Part shown: piece by piece, positions 41,436-50,088 of the stretch
Layout: every line of letters starts with the position of its first letter
Position numbering within the stretch: position 1 is the stretch's first letter
Origin: Sulfitobacter sp. D7
GTDB taxonomy: Bacteria; Pseudomonadota; Alphaproteobacteria; Rhodobacterales; Rhodobacteraceae
Assembly (NCBI RefSeq): GCF_003611275.1
Contig: NZ_CP020694.1
Coordinates: 806,001 to 870,000 of the forward strand
Length of the DNA stretch: 64,000 bases
Reading direction: 5' to 3'
The notes under the pieces: model-generated
Told to the model about the DNA's origin: nothing
What the model saw: the letters and a program-made list of their open reading frames with translations, nothing else
Databases searched by the model: none
Position numbers and translations under genes: made by a program

Positions 41436-42680
41436 TTACATGCTGTTCGCGATACCGTCTGCGAGCATCTGGACCGCATCGGCAGAGGACATGTCCGAGT
41501 TGAAATGCGCCGTCACCACATCGGTGATCGCACCGGCCTGTGCGCCGCGCAGGGCCATGCCATGTGCATAGCTTGGCAGCAGCGCATCACCGTCGGAACT
41601 GGCTTGCATGTCATCGGCGGAAAGACGGGCGCAGTCGTCGAATTCATCCAGCGCTACATCGGTGCGGGCGGGGATCGACCCTTTGTTGAGGTTGAACACC
41701 TTTTGGAAGTTCTGACCGACGACCAGTTCAGCAAGCAGTTGCTGCCCGGCTTTCTTGTCTTCGCCATCGACGTCGAACATCGCGAAGCTGTCTACGTTGT
41801 AGAGGAAGCCTTCGCCCGGCGCAGAGGCACAGAGGAAGTCTTCGCCCGGCACTTTGCCTGCGGCCATAAACTCACCCTTGGCCCAGTCGCCCATGATCTG
41901 GAAGGCGGCTTCGCCGTTCATCACCATCGAGGTGGCGAGGTTCCAGTCACGGCCCGAGAAGTTGCTGTCGACAAAGCCACGCATGATGCGCATCTGGTCG
42001 AACACCGCAATCATAGCATCGGAAGTGAGTGTCTCTTTGTCGAGCTCTACAAAGGCCTTGCGATAGCCTTCTGGCCCGAGGATGCCCAGAGCCACAGCCT
42101 CAAAAACCGTGGCGTCTTGCCAAGCCTGTCCACCATGCGCCAGCGGGATGATCCCGGCCTCTTGCAGTTTCTCGGCGGCGGCGTTGAACCCTTCCCAAGT
42201 CGTCGGCATCTCAATGCCATTGGCGCTTAGTACTTCTGCATTGGCCCAGATCCAATCGACCCGGTGCACGTTAACGGGTGCGGCACACCATGTGCCTTCA
42301 CACTTCATATGGCCGGCGATGGAGGCGGGCAGCACTGCGTCCCAGTTGTTGGCTTCAGCAACATCAGAGATATCGGCCAGAACGCCTTCTTCGTACCATT
42401 CCTGAATTGCGGGGCCTTTGAGCTGCACCGCCGTCGGCGCATTGCCCGACAGCACGCGGGCGCGCAGTGCGGTCATCGCCGCGTCACCACCGCCACCGGC
42501 CACCGGCATATCGGTCCAACTGCCGCCTTTGTCAGCGAATTCTTTTTGCAGAACGGCAACAGATTTGGCTTCGCCGCCAGATGTCCAATAGTGCAGCACT
42601 TCGGCGGTCGGTTCGGCAACAGCCGAAGTTGCTACAATCATCGACAGAGCAGAGACTGCCCCAGTTACATAGGCTTTCAT
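41436..42680 (-). CDS. Carbohydrate ABC transporter substrate-binding protein
   Basis: 414-residue periplasmic binding protein (SBP_bac_1, cluster with GtsA-like glucose/mannose binders). Signal peptide MKAYVTGAVSALSMIVATSA with cleavage near VAEPT. The mature start EVLHYWTSGGEAKSVAVLQ and the later QIMGDWAKGEFMAAGK are typical. ATG 42680 has GGGAGGACATC upstream. First gene of the leftward sugar operon, divergent from a response regulator gene; the shared 225-base region contains a GTTAC direct repeat that the regulator may bind. Confidence 0.93.
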   Translation of the reverse strand: MKAYVTGAVSALSMIVATSAVAEPTAEVLHYWTSGGEAKSVAVLQKEFADKGGSWTDMPVAGGGGDAAMTALRARVLSGNAPTAVQLKGPAIQEWYEEGVLADISDVAEANNWDAVLPASIAGHMKCEGTWCAAPVNVHRVDWIWANAEVLSANGIEMPTTWEGFNAAAEKLQEAGIIPLAHGGQAWQDATVFEAVALGILGPEGYRKAFVELDKETLTSDAMIAVFDQMRIMRGFVDSNFSGRDWNLATSMVMNGEAAFQIMGDWAKGEFMAAGKVPGEDFLCASAPGEGFLYNVDSFAMFDVDGEDKKAGQQLLAELVVGQNFQKVFNLNKGSIPARTDVALDEFDDCARLSADDMQASSDGDALLPSYAHGMALRGAQAGAITDVVTAHFNSDMSSADAVQMLADGIANSM

Positions 42681-42807
42681 TAGATGTCCTCCCGTGGAAA
42701 TTACGGCCCTCCCAGACCGGATAACGGGAGACTGAGCCTGAAGGGCAAAGCATGCAATGCGGACATAGCGGGTATCTGCGCCCGACATGCATTTATTCCC
42801 GCCGCCC

Positions 42808-42822
42808 GTTACAGCTTGTTAC
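42808..42822 (+). promoter_or_regulatory. Candidate response-regulator site between sugar operon and two-component genes
   Basis: GTTAC occurs at 42808-42812 and again at 42818-42822, one helical turn (10 bases) apart, the spacing used by OmpR/PhoB-type dimers. Lies about 128 bases before the binding-protein start and 85 before the regulator start. Confidence 0.4.
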
Positions 42823-42905
42823 TTAGCCGTGGATTTTGTTGCATCATACTACATAAACGAGGGGCGAGGCAGCGGTATCCCGCGCCAGCCTAAGGAGGAG
42901 AGCGG

Positions 42906-43643
42906 TTGACGATTCCCCGAATTCTGGTGGTCGATGACGACCCCGAAATGCGTCAGATGATGACGCAATTCCTCCGTAAACACGGGACAATCGCGCTGCC
43001 CGCTGCCACGGAAGCCGAGGTTGCGGCTCATCTCGAAGGCGGGCGGGTCGATCTGATTTTGTTAGACGTCATGCTGGGGGACGAAAACGGGCTCGATATC
43101 TGTGGGCGGCTGCGACAGGAGCAGGACGTGCCGATCATCATGGTGTCGGCCCTTTCGGCAGATCACCAGCGCATGGAGGGCTACGCGGTGGGGGCCGATG
43201 ATTACATCGCCAAGCCTTTTAACCCCGAACTCCTGCTCGCCCGCGTAAAGGCCGTGCTGCACCGAACGCGGCGGTCGTCTTCGCTGGTGCATCGCCGCAA
43301 CACCAAGACGTTCACCTTTTCCGGCTGGACCTATGACGCAAAGCACAACGAGGCGCGCTCTCCTACCGGGGTGCAGGTGTCCCTTTCCCGGCGCGAGACT
43401 GCCTTGCTGCGGGTGCTTCTTGCAAATCCCCACATACCCCTGACCCGCGAGGAGATCGCCGTCGCGCTTGACGTCACCGGCGAGGCAGAACCGCAGGGCG
43501 AAGGACTTGGTCGCGCCATCGACGTGCTGGTCGGGCGGCTGCGCTCAAAGATTGAGGCAGACCCCAAGCACCCCAAATTCCTCAAAACCGAACGCGGGGT
43601 CGGCTACGTTTTTGCGGTCGACGTGATGGAACAGGACACGTGA
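42906..43643 (+). CDS. OmpR-family response regulator
   Basis: 245 residues. Receiver domain with acidic pocket (VVDDDPEM), phosphorylation site Asp54 (LILLDVMLGDENG), and Lys in DDYIAKPFNPELLL. C-terminal winged helix (SLSRRETALLRVLLANP, KFLKTERGVGYVF). It probably controls the adjacent sugar operon, like GltR-type regulators of glucose uptake; this is inferred from gene order. TTG start at 42906 is supported by AAGGAGGAGAG just upstream and by the family N-terminus. Stop overlaps the kinase GTG by four bases. Confidence 0.93.
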   Translation: MTIPRILVVDDDPEMRQMMTQFLRKHGTIALPAATEAEVAAHLEGGRVDLILLDVMLGDENGLDICGRLRQEQDVPIIMVSALSADHQRMEGYAVGADDYIAKPFNPELLLARVKAVLHRTRRSSSLVHRRNTKTFTFSGWTYDAKHNEARSPTGVQVSLSRRETALLRVLLANPHIPLTREEIAVALDVTGEAEPQGEGLGRAIDVLVGRLRSKIEADPKHPKFLKTERGVGYVFAVDVMEQDT

Positions 43644-45088
43644 TCAAGCGCCGCAGCCTTCGGACGATCGGCAGCCTCCTCGTTATCGCGGCCTTCATAG
43701 CGGGCGGGCTTGCCGTCTGGCTTTGGAGCAATTCAAATGCAAGCTGGCGGGCGCATCAGGAGCGGGCCTATGTCGCGGGCATCAACCTTTACTACGCCGT
43801 GCAAAACGGCACCGTCCCGGCCGAAGAGGTGCAAATTCGTGCCCTGTCACCGGAAGATCAGGTCCACGCCGCTAACGGGGCCTTTCGCCAGATTTCGCAG
43901 GCCCCTCACGCCGCGCGGGTGACCATCGTCTTGATCTCTGCCGACAGCGCCAACAGTCAGACCGGTGCGCCCCTCACCATGGCGATCCTGTCGCCCGACC
44001 TTACCTACAAACTGGCCGAGATTCCTAACCGGGCCTATCAAACGGCAGCGGAAAAGGCTGGCGAGGTGTTTCGACTGGTAGCCTCCTATTGCACCGATCC
44101 GGTCGTGCTTGCCCAGATGGGCAGCGCCCCGTGGTTTGAGATTGACGGCGCTTCGGTGCTCAACTGCGACGCAGCGCCCGCCGACCATCGCATGTGGGCA
44201 GTTCTTTTGGCCGCGCTTTCCATGGGGGTGATCCTCACGGTGATCCTGAACCTCTCGGCTGAGTTTTCTCAATTCGCCGAACAATTGCGCAGCCGCCGAC
44301 GCATCGGTGGCCCGGCGAGCTATGAGTTGCCCGGACCACAAGAATTGCAGGAGATCGTCGCCGCCGTGAACAGTTTCCTCGAAGATGAGCGCCAGCAATT
44401 GTCCAGCCGCGCTGCCGTCCTTTCAGGGGTCAGTCACGACCTTGGAACACCCGCCACGCGGCTTCGGCTGCGGACTGCGCTGATCCCGGATTCCGAATTG
44501 CGCCAGAAGCTTGAGGCCGATATCGACAGCATGACAGGCATTATCGAAAGCGTGCTGACCTATACGCGGGCCGAGATGAATGTCGAAGCGCCCCGCAAGC
44601 TCTCGCTCGGCTCGCTGATCGATTCAATCGTCGCGGACTATCAGGATATGGGCAAGGATGTGACCTTCCGCGAAGGCTCTGACATTATTGTGCAAGGCGC
44701 GCGCTCGGTCTTCACGTCGCGGCAGGGCCAAAGCGTATTCGCACCTGACCGGGATGTTACCGTGATGGGGCGGCCGATCTCGCTTGAACGCGCGGTAACA
44801 AACCTCATCGAAAACGCCCTCAAATACGGTCGACGCGCCACCGTCGCGTTGGAAGCCGATGCCCAGACGGCAACGATCGTTATCGAAGACGAGGGCTCGG
44901 AAAGCTCTGCTGCGGATATGGAAGCTCTGATGGCGCCATTCCAGCGCGGTACCAACACAGCAACGATCGACGGTTATGGCCTTGGCCTTACAATCGTCGC
45001 GGCGATTGCGAAAATGCACGGTGGATCGCTGTCGTTCAAGGACACGCCCGTCGGCCTATCCGCCTGCCTTTTGATCGATAGAGGGTGA
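43640..45088 (+). CDS. Sensor histidine kinase
   Basis: 482 residues, inner membrane. One segment at residues ~10-30 (LLVIAAFIAGGLAVWLW), a periplasmic domain to ~185 with two Cys (SYCTDPVV, VLNCDAAP), a second segment (MWAVLLAALSMGVILTVIL), then HisKA and HATPase. The H-box is SHDLGTPATRLRLR, where most relatives have SHDLRTP; N-box LIENALKYG and G2 box GYGLGLTIVAAIAKMHGG are good, while the G1 box is weak (EDEGSESSAAD). Partner of the preceding regulator. Possible stimulus is a sugar or its binding protein. GTG start. Confidence 0.9.
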   Translation: MIKRRSLRTIGSLLVIAAFIAGGLAVWLWSNSNASWRAHQERAYVAGINLYYAVQNGTVPAEEVQIRALSPEDQVHAANGAFRQISQAPHAARVTIVLISADSANSQTGAPLTMAILSPDLTYKLAEIPNRAYQTAAEKAGEVFRLVASYCTDPVVLAQMGSAPWFEIDGASVLNCDAAPADHRMWAVLLAALSMGVILTVILNLSAEFSQFAEQLRSRRRIGGPASYELPGPQELQEIVAAVNSFLEDERQQLSSRAAVLSGVSHDLGTPATRLRLRTALIPDSELRQKLEADIDSMTGIIESVLTYTRAEMNVEAPRKLSLGSLIDSIVADYQDMGKDVTFREGSDIIVQGARSVFTSRQGQSVFAPDRDVTVMGRPISLERAVTNLIENALKYGRRATVALEADAQTATIVIEDEGSESSAADMEALMAPFQRGTNTATIDGYGLGLTIVAAIAKMHGGSLSFKDTPVGLSACLLIDRG

Positions 45089-45704
45089 TTAAAGAGGTTA
45101 ATTGGTGCCGCGTTTGGAACATTCACAGTGACGAAATGCGCGCCGTTGCAATCGCTGCACTTTATCGCGATTGGCAGCATCGCCATAGGCGCAGGTATCT
45201 CAACGCCGTTGCGCATTTCATTGCGTTTTATGATGGCGTATTGGTCGATGTCACAAGAGTTCCCAGCACTGATTTCAATCGCGTCCATTGGGGTGGGCAC
45301 CGCGAATTGACGTTTCGCCCGATCTGTCGACCTTCACTCTTCGGAAATGTTGCGCCATGCATGGCCGGTTTGGTGAAGCTACACTGCAGCGCTCGGCCGT
45401 GAAGCGAACGGCAGGTAAGGGCCGGTATTACCTGTCAAAGCGAGTAGAAAGTGGCTTGCCAACGTGACACTCGGCAGTCGAATACCCCGCAAGGGACTGG
45501 CATTGGCGGCGTGCTTGGCAAACCGGCCCTGAGGAAAATGGTTGCGACGATAGGCGGTGGGCCGATATTCCGGCTAACTGGCGCGGCCCCAAGCGTTGAG
45601 GAGCATTGGCAAAAGCTCTCCCAACCATAGGCTGGGCCTATTTGCTTGGAATCCGTGATCGGTATTTCTTCTGCGGCAATCAATGCTCAACAGGAGAGAC
45701 CCAA
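45089..45704. other. 616-base gap, mostly non-coding, one possible gene remnant
   Basis: Separates the kinase gene from the TRAP operon. Between 45448 and 45629 the plus strand reads a coding-like end, including LGKPALRKMVATIGGGPIFR and LTGAAPSVEEHWQKLSQP before a TAG, which resembles the small helix-turn-helix (AlpA/excisionase-like) proteins; it has no start and no ribosome-binding site. Open frames at 45085-45402 do not look coding. The TRAP promoter must lie in the last ~80 bases. Confidence 0.25.
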
Positions 45705-46694
45705 ATGAAAGCCCCCACCACCCTAATCAAAGGCGGCCTGCTGGCGGTTAGCCTTGCGGCCTTTGCACCGGTTGCCGCCTTGGCTGCCGATGTGTCCATC
45801 CGACTTGGCCACGTTCTGCCGGAAAGCCACAGCTGGCACACCGCTGCAAGCGGGTTCGCGGACGAAGTGAACAGCCGCACCGAGGGCCGCGTCGCGATTG
45901 AGGTCTTCCCTTCGGGCCAACTTGGCAGCGAAAAAGAAGTGATCGAGGGCCTACAATTCGGCTCGGTTCAGGCCGGACTGATCGGCTCAGGCTCGTTTCA
46001 AGGGATCGAGCCGCGCATGGGCATCATCGAGATGCCCTACGCATGGGGCGCCCGCGAACAGGCGTTTGCCGCGCTTGACGGCGATCTGGGTGCCGCGCTG
46101 GCCGAGATGATGGATGCCAAAGGCATCAAGGTTCTGGGTTGGTGGGAAAACGGCTTCCGCAACATCACCAATAATGTCCGCCCAATTGAAAATCCGGAAG
46201 ACCTCGCCGGTCTAAAAATCCGCGTCACACCAGACAAGGTGCGGCTTGCTACGTTCGAAGGACTGGGCGCTGAGCCCGCACCGCTGTCCTTCGGTGAGCT
46301 ATATTCAGCGCTGCAACAAGGTCTGTTCGACGCGCAGGAAAACCCGCTGGCGATCATCTACTCGGCCTCTTTCTTTGAGGTGCAGAAGTACGTCTCGCTG
46401 TCTGAGCACATCTGGGGGGCCGCGACGCTGACCATGTCGAGCGCGACGTGGGACAAAATCTCGCCCGAGGACCAGACCATCGTGATGGAGGCCGCCACTA
46501 CTTGGGGTCTGAAACAGCGCGATATGGTTGCCGCCGCGAATGACGAGTTGATTGCGCAGCTTGAAGCGAAGGGCATGGCGTTCAACGAGGTCGACAAGGC
46601 TGCCTTTATCGAAGCGGTCGCGCCGATCTGGGAAAGCCAGAAGGACGTCTATGGCGAGGATCTTCTGACCATCCTTGACCAGTACCGCAAATGA
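45705..46694 (+). CDS. TRAP transporter substrate-binding protein, DctP type
   Basis: 329-residue periplasmic solute receptor. Signal peptide MKAPTTLIKGGLLAVSLAAF, cleavage near ALAAD. Family features: IRLGHVLPESHSWH at the mature start, EVFPSGQLGSEKEVIEGLQ, the carboxylate-binding Arg in KIRVTPDKV, and GLFDAQENPLAIIY. DctP proteins bind carboxylates, amino acids or ectoines. ATG 45705 follows AGGAGAG. Its stop overlaps the cupin ATG. First gene of a TRAP-hydrolase operon running to 51032. Confidence 0.93.
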   Translation: MKAPTTLIKGGLLAVSLAAFAPVAALAADVSIRLGHVLPESHSWHTAASGFADEVNSRTEGRVAIEVFPSGQLGSEKEVIEGLQFGSVQAGLIGSGSFQGIEPRMGIIEMPYAWGAREQAFAALDGDLGAALAEMMDAKGIKVLGWWENGFRNITNNVRPIENPEDLAGLKIRVTPDKVRLATFEGLGAEPAPLSFGELYSALQQGLFDAQENPLAIIYSASFFEVQKYVSLSEHIWGAATLTMSSATWDKISPEDQTIVMEAATTWGLKQRDMVAAANDELIAQLEAKGMAFNEVDKAAFIEAVAPIWESQKDVYGEDLLTILDQYRK

Positions 46695-47065
46695 CCCTGC
46701 GGCCTGAAATCACAGAAGTTGCATCGGTGGAGCCGGTGCAACTTTTCGACTTTACACAGAAAGTGCTGTTTTCACCGGCGGCGCGCGGCGAGGGCTTTAT
46801 CAAGCTTTCCGTGACCACCGGCCGAAAGGGTGCGAAGTCCACCGCGCACAGCCATCCCCGGGACGAGGTTACGCTCACACTTAAAGGAGAAGCGATCCTA
46901 CGGGCAGGGGGCGAGGAATTCCACATGACCGAAGGCACCGCCGTGCGCTTGCCGCCGGGGCTCGATCACACGGTCGAGGTGATCTCAGACGAATGGGTCG
47001 TTGTCGCGGCCTATTGCGACGAATGCATGCTCTGTCGCGGACCGGAAGGATTTCTGAAACCATGA
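46691..47065 (+). CDS. Cupin-domain protein inside the TRAP operon
   Basis: 124 residues, one cupin_2 barrel: AHSHPRDEVTLTLKGEAIL supplies the first metal motif (H-H-E) and LPPGLDHTVEVIS the second His; a Cys-rich tail CDECMLCRGPEGF follows and could bind metal. Cupins of this size are isomerases, epimerases, ligand sensors or small dioxygenases. It overlaps both neighbours by four bases, between dctP and dctQ, where TRAP operons normally have no gene. A role in processing or sensing the imported compound is inferred. Confidence 0.85.
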   Translation: MTLRPEITEVASVEPVQLFDFTQKVLFSPAARGEGFIKLSVTTGRKGAKSTAHSHPRDEVTLTLKGEAILRAGGEEFHMTEGTAVRLPPGLDHTVEVISDEWVVVAAYCDECMLCRGPEGFLKP

Positions 47066-47535
47066 CACTCGGGACCGGGTCGCTGCGCGCGGCCACTTTG
47101 ATCGACCGTGCCGCGCGCTGGTTTGGCGCCGCTCTGGTGGCGGGGTTTGCCGCGATGGTCGTCTACGTCGTCATCTCGCGCTACCTGTTTTCCTCCACAC
47201 CGCGTTGGGCTGAGGAACTGCCCCGGCTGGCGTTGGTCTGGCTCACCTTCGTGGGCGCGATCTCGGGCTTTGTGCGCGGCTCGCATTTTCGCGCCGGGCT
47301 GCTCGACCTGATCGTCATGCCGCCGATGCTGCGCCGTGGGCTGGCCGTTCTTGCCTGGCTGGCGAGCTTTGTTTTTCTGGTGGTGTTTATCTGGACGGGC
47401 TGGAAACTGACCGGGATCACTTGGTCACACCAGACGACCGCACTCTCGCTACCCGTAGGTCTGTTCTACCTCTCCCTGCCGGTCTGCTGCGGTCTCGCCC
47501 TTCTGGGCCTCATCCTGAAAGGGGGCCGGACATGA
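47062..47535 (+). CDS. TRAP transporter small permease, DctQ type
   Basis: 157-residue inner-membrane protein with four segments, including WFGAALVAGFAAMVVYVVIS and GLAVLAWLASFVFLVVFIW. The DctQ signature region is RWAEELPRLALVWLTFVGAI near residue 52. It bridges DctP and DctM. ATG 47062 overlaps the cupin stop by four bases; the longer upstream frame belongs to the cupin shadow. Confidence 0.9.
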   Translation: MTLGTGSLRAATLIDRAARWFGAALVAGFAAMVVYVVISRYLFSSTPRWAEELPRLALVWLTFVGAISGFVRGSHFRAGLLDLIVMPPMLRRGLAVLAWLASFVFLVVFIWTGWKLTGITWSHQTTALSLPVGLFYLSLPVCCGLALLGLILKGGRT

Positions 47536-48815
47536 GCCTTGCGCTTGCTCTTCTTCTCGTGGTCTTCGTTGTATTGGTGCTGCTGGACGCGCCGATTGCC
47601 GTCGCGTTGGGCTTGTCGTCGATGTTCTACCTACTGATTGCCGATGCTGCGCCGATGATCGTTGTGGCCCAGCGGGCCGTGGCAGGGATCAACAGCTTTA
47701 CGCTGCTGGCAATCCCACTGTTTCTTTTGGCCGGGCTGTTAATGGTCCATGGCGGGCTCGCACCCCGGATCATTGCACTGTGTTCGGCGCTCATCGGGCG
47801 GCGCACCGGCGGGCTGGCGATGGTCATGATCATTGCTTGCATGATGTTCGGCTCGCTTTCCGGGTCTGGCGTGGCCGATGTGGTGGCGATCGGGACGATG
47901 ATGCTGCCTGCAATGCGCGACCAAGGCTATGCGCCGGGGTTCAGCGCGGCAGCTCTGGGCTGCGCGGGGTCGCTCGGCACCGTGATACCGCCTTCAATCG
48001 TGCTGATCGTCTATGGCACCGCCACCAACAGCTCAATCGGCCAACTTTTCGTGGCCGCGATCATACCCGGAATCCTTCTGGGCCTCGGGCTGATGTTGGT
48101 AGCGTGGTGGATTTCGCGCCGCAACGGATGGCAGGGCGGAGAGCCGTTTTCTTGGGGTGAACTTGGCCGTGCTGCCAAGGGCTCGATCCTCGCCATGCTG
48201 GCACCGATCATCATTGTCGGTGGGATCCGACTGGGGATATTTACCCCCACCGAAGCTGCGGGCATCGGCGTGGCCTATGCGCTTTTTATCGGCATTTTTG
48301 TCTATCGCGCGCTGAGCCTCAAGATGCTGGCCCAACTCTTGCGTGAGACTACGGAAATGACCGGTGTGATCTTGCTGGTGATTGCCGCGGCGTCGGTCTT
48401 TGGCTGGATCCTCGCTGCCGAACAGGTGCCGCAGATGGCCGTTGCAGGGATCACGCAGGCGACCGAAAGCGGCACTGTTGCCTTGCTGATGATGATGGCG
48501 GTCTTGTTGATCCTCGGCACGTTCATGGAAAGCATCGCGATCATTCTGATCCTCGCGCCGGTCTTCCTGCCAATCCTTGGCCACTACGGTATCGACCCCG
48601 TCTACTTTGGCATTTTGCTGACCATCAACCTTGCCATCGGCGCGAACACCCCACCGCTTGGCATTGACCTGATGGCCGCCTGTCGTGTGGGGCAAATTCC
48701 GCTTAGCGACTCGTTTAAATACCTCGTGCCGCTGCTTGGCGTGATGGTCGGCGTGTTGCTGCTTCTTGTCCTGTTTCCTGCTCTAATTACCGATCTTCCG
48801 GGCCTCCTGTTCTGA
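47532..48815 (+). CDS. TRAP transporter large permease, DctM type
   Basis: 427-residue inner-membrane protein with ~12 segments. Typical sites: LLAIPLFLLAGLLMVHGGLA, FGSLSGSGVADVVAIGTMML, and AALGCAGSLGTVIPPSIVLI, the conserved Na-coupled transport core, and INLAIGANTPPLGIDLMAAC toward the end. ATG 47532 overlaps the dctQ stop by four bases. Completes the importer; the following hydrolase gene begins 28 bases on with GAAAGAAAG upstream. Confidence 0.94.
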   Translation: MSLALALLLVVFVVLVLLDAPIAVALGLSSMFYLLIADAAPMIVVAQRAVAGINSFTLLAIPLFLLAGLLMVHGGLAPRIIALCSALIGRRTGGLAMVMIIACMMFGSLSGSGVADVVAIGTMMLPAMRDQGYAPGFSAAALGCAGSLGTVIPPSIVLIVYGTATNSSIGQLFVAAIIPGILLGLGLMLVAWWISRRNGWQGGEPFSWGELGRAAKGSILAMLAPIIIVGGIRLGIFTPTEAAGIGVAYALFIGIFVYRALSLKMLAQLLRETTEMTGVILLVIAAASVFGWILAAEQVPQMAVAGITQATESGTVALLMMMAVLLILGTFMESIAIILILAPVFLPILGHYGIDPVYFGILLTINLAIGANTPPLGIDLMAACRVGQIPLSDSFKYLVPLLGVMVGVLLLLVLFPALITDLPGLLF

Positions 48816-48843
48816 TCCCGGCTCTCAAGAAAGAAAGTTTCTC

Positions 48844-50088
48844 ATGTCAATAACTCCCGATACCCGCGTTGACCTCGATCGGTTCTGGTCGACCATTGAA
48901 GCCTCGGCAGAGATCGGCAAAGGCCGCCCGGGCGGGTTGTCGCGCCTGACGCTGAGCGATGACGACCAAGCCATGCGAGACCTGTTTCGTAGCTGGTGCG
49001 AAGAGGCCGGGCTGAGCGTCGAGGTGGACGCCGTCGGCAATATCTTTGGTCGCCGCGACGGCACCGATAACGACCTGCCGCCGATCCTGATCGGCAGCCA
49101 TCTCGACACCCAGATTAACGGCGGGCGCTTTGATGGCATCGCAGGCGTGCTGGCCGGGCTGGAAGTGATCCGCAGCCTCAACGATGCGGGCCATGTCACC
49201 AAACGCCCTATCTTCGTTGTCGATTGGACCAATGAGGAAGGCGCGCGGTTCTCGCCGCCGATGGTCGCGTCGGGTTGTTTCATCGGAAAATACGATATCG
49301 ATTGGGTGCATGACCTAGTCGGCGACGATGGCGCGCGCTTTGGGGATGAGCTGGAGCGGATCGGCTACAAGGGCGACCGCGCCTGTAAGGCGGGGGAGAT
49401 CGACGCCTATTTCGAGCTGCATATCGAGCAGGGGCCGATCCTTGACGCAGAAAATAGGCAGGTCGGCATCGTCACCGGCGGTTACCCTGTGCGCGGCATG
49501 CGGGCGTCGTTCAAGGGCCAGACCTCGCACACCGGGCCGACGCCGATGGATCTGCGCAAGAACGCACTGGCGGCAGGGGCGCGCTGGCTGACGGCGGTGG
49601 ACGACATTGGCTGGGATTTCGCGGTGCATGACGGCAAGGCCACCGCCGCACGGTTGACCGCCTGGCCCAATAAACCGGGCATCCTGTCGGACGAGGCCGA
49701 GGCGGTTTGCGATGTCCGGCATCCCGATCCGATCACGACCCGTGCGATGGCGGAAAAGATGCGCCGTGCGCTTTATGAATCCGCTGCGCGCTGTGGTTGC
49801 GAGGCGCAGATCGAAGATGAATGGGAATGGGGTGGCGACATCTTCGATCACGAGATGATCGACGGCATCCGCGATGAGGCGATCCGAATGGGTTTCAACT
49901 GGCGGGATATCCAGAGCCAAGCAGGCCATGACGCCTATTTCCTTGCCACCCATTGCCCGACCGCGATGATCTTCACGCCCTGCGAAAACGGCATCACCCA
50001 CAATAACGAAGAAAATTGCACGCCCGAGAGTTTCGTCGCCGGGCTGAATATCTTGCTGCATGCCGTCGTCAATCGGGCCGATCGATGA
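48844..50088 (+). CDS. M20 family N-carbamoyl-L-amino-acid/allantoate-type amidohydrolase
   Basis: 414 residues. Metal ligands of the HyuC/AllC group: His86 (GSHLDTQ), Asp97 (GGRFDGIAGV), Glu131-Glu132 (DWTNEEGARF), His for the dimer site in HIEQGPILDAE, and a final His in ENGITHNNEENCTPE. It hydrolyses a ureido or carbamoyl group from an amino acid, releasing CO2 and ammonia, in the cytoplasm. Placement after a TRAP transporter suggests it acts on the imported compound. The preferred substrate (N-carbamoyl amino acid, ureidoglycine, allantoate) cannot be chosen from sequence. Its end overlaps the next gene by four bases. Confidence 0.88.
   Translation: MSITPDTRVDLDRFWSTIEASAEIGKGRPGGLSRLTLSDDDQAMRDLFRSWCEEAGLSVEVDAVGNIFGRRDGTDNDLPPILIGSHLDTQINGGRFDGIAGVLAGLEVIRSLNDAGHVTKRPIFVVDWTNEEGARFSPPMVASGCFIGKYDIDWVHDLVGDDGARFGDELERIGYKGDRACKAGEIDAYFELHIEQGPILDAENRQVGIVTGGYPVRGMRASFKGQTSHTGPTPMDLRKNALAAGARWLTAVDDIGWDFAVHDGKATAARLTAWPNKPGILSDEAEAVCDVRHPDPITTRAMAEKMRRALYESAARCGCEAQIEDEWEWGGDIFDHEMIDGIRDEAIRMGFNWRDIQSQAGHDAYFLATHCPTAMIFTPCENGITHNNEENCTPESFVAGLNILLHAVVNRADR

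Noticed and set aside
42906..45088. Histidine kinase considered inactive because of the SHDLGTP H-box
   Set aside because: The phospho-acceptor His, N-box and G2 box are all present, and Gly in place of Arg after SHDL may be normal for this subfamily; not enough to call it broken.
45085..45402. 105-codon frame overlapping the histidine kinase stop
   Set aside because: Starts with GTG, has no family resemblance and an erratic composition (many Arg, His, Cys); the region looks non-coding.
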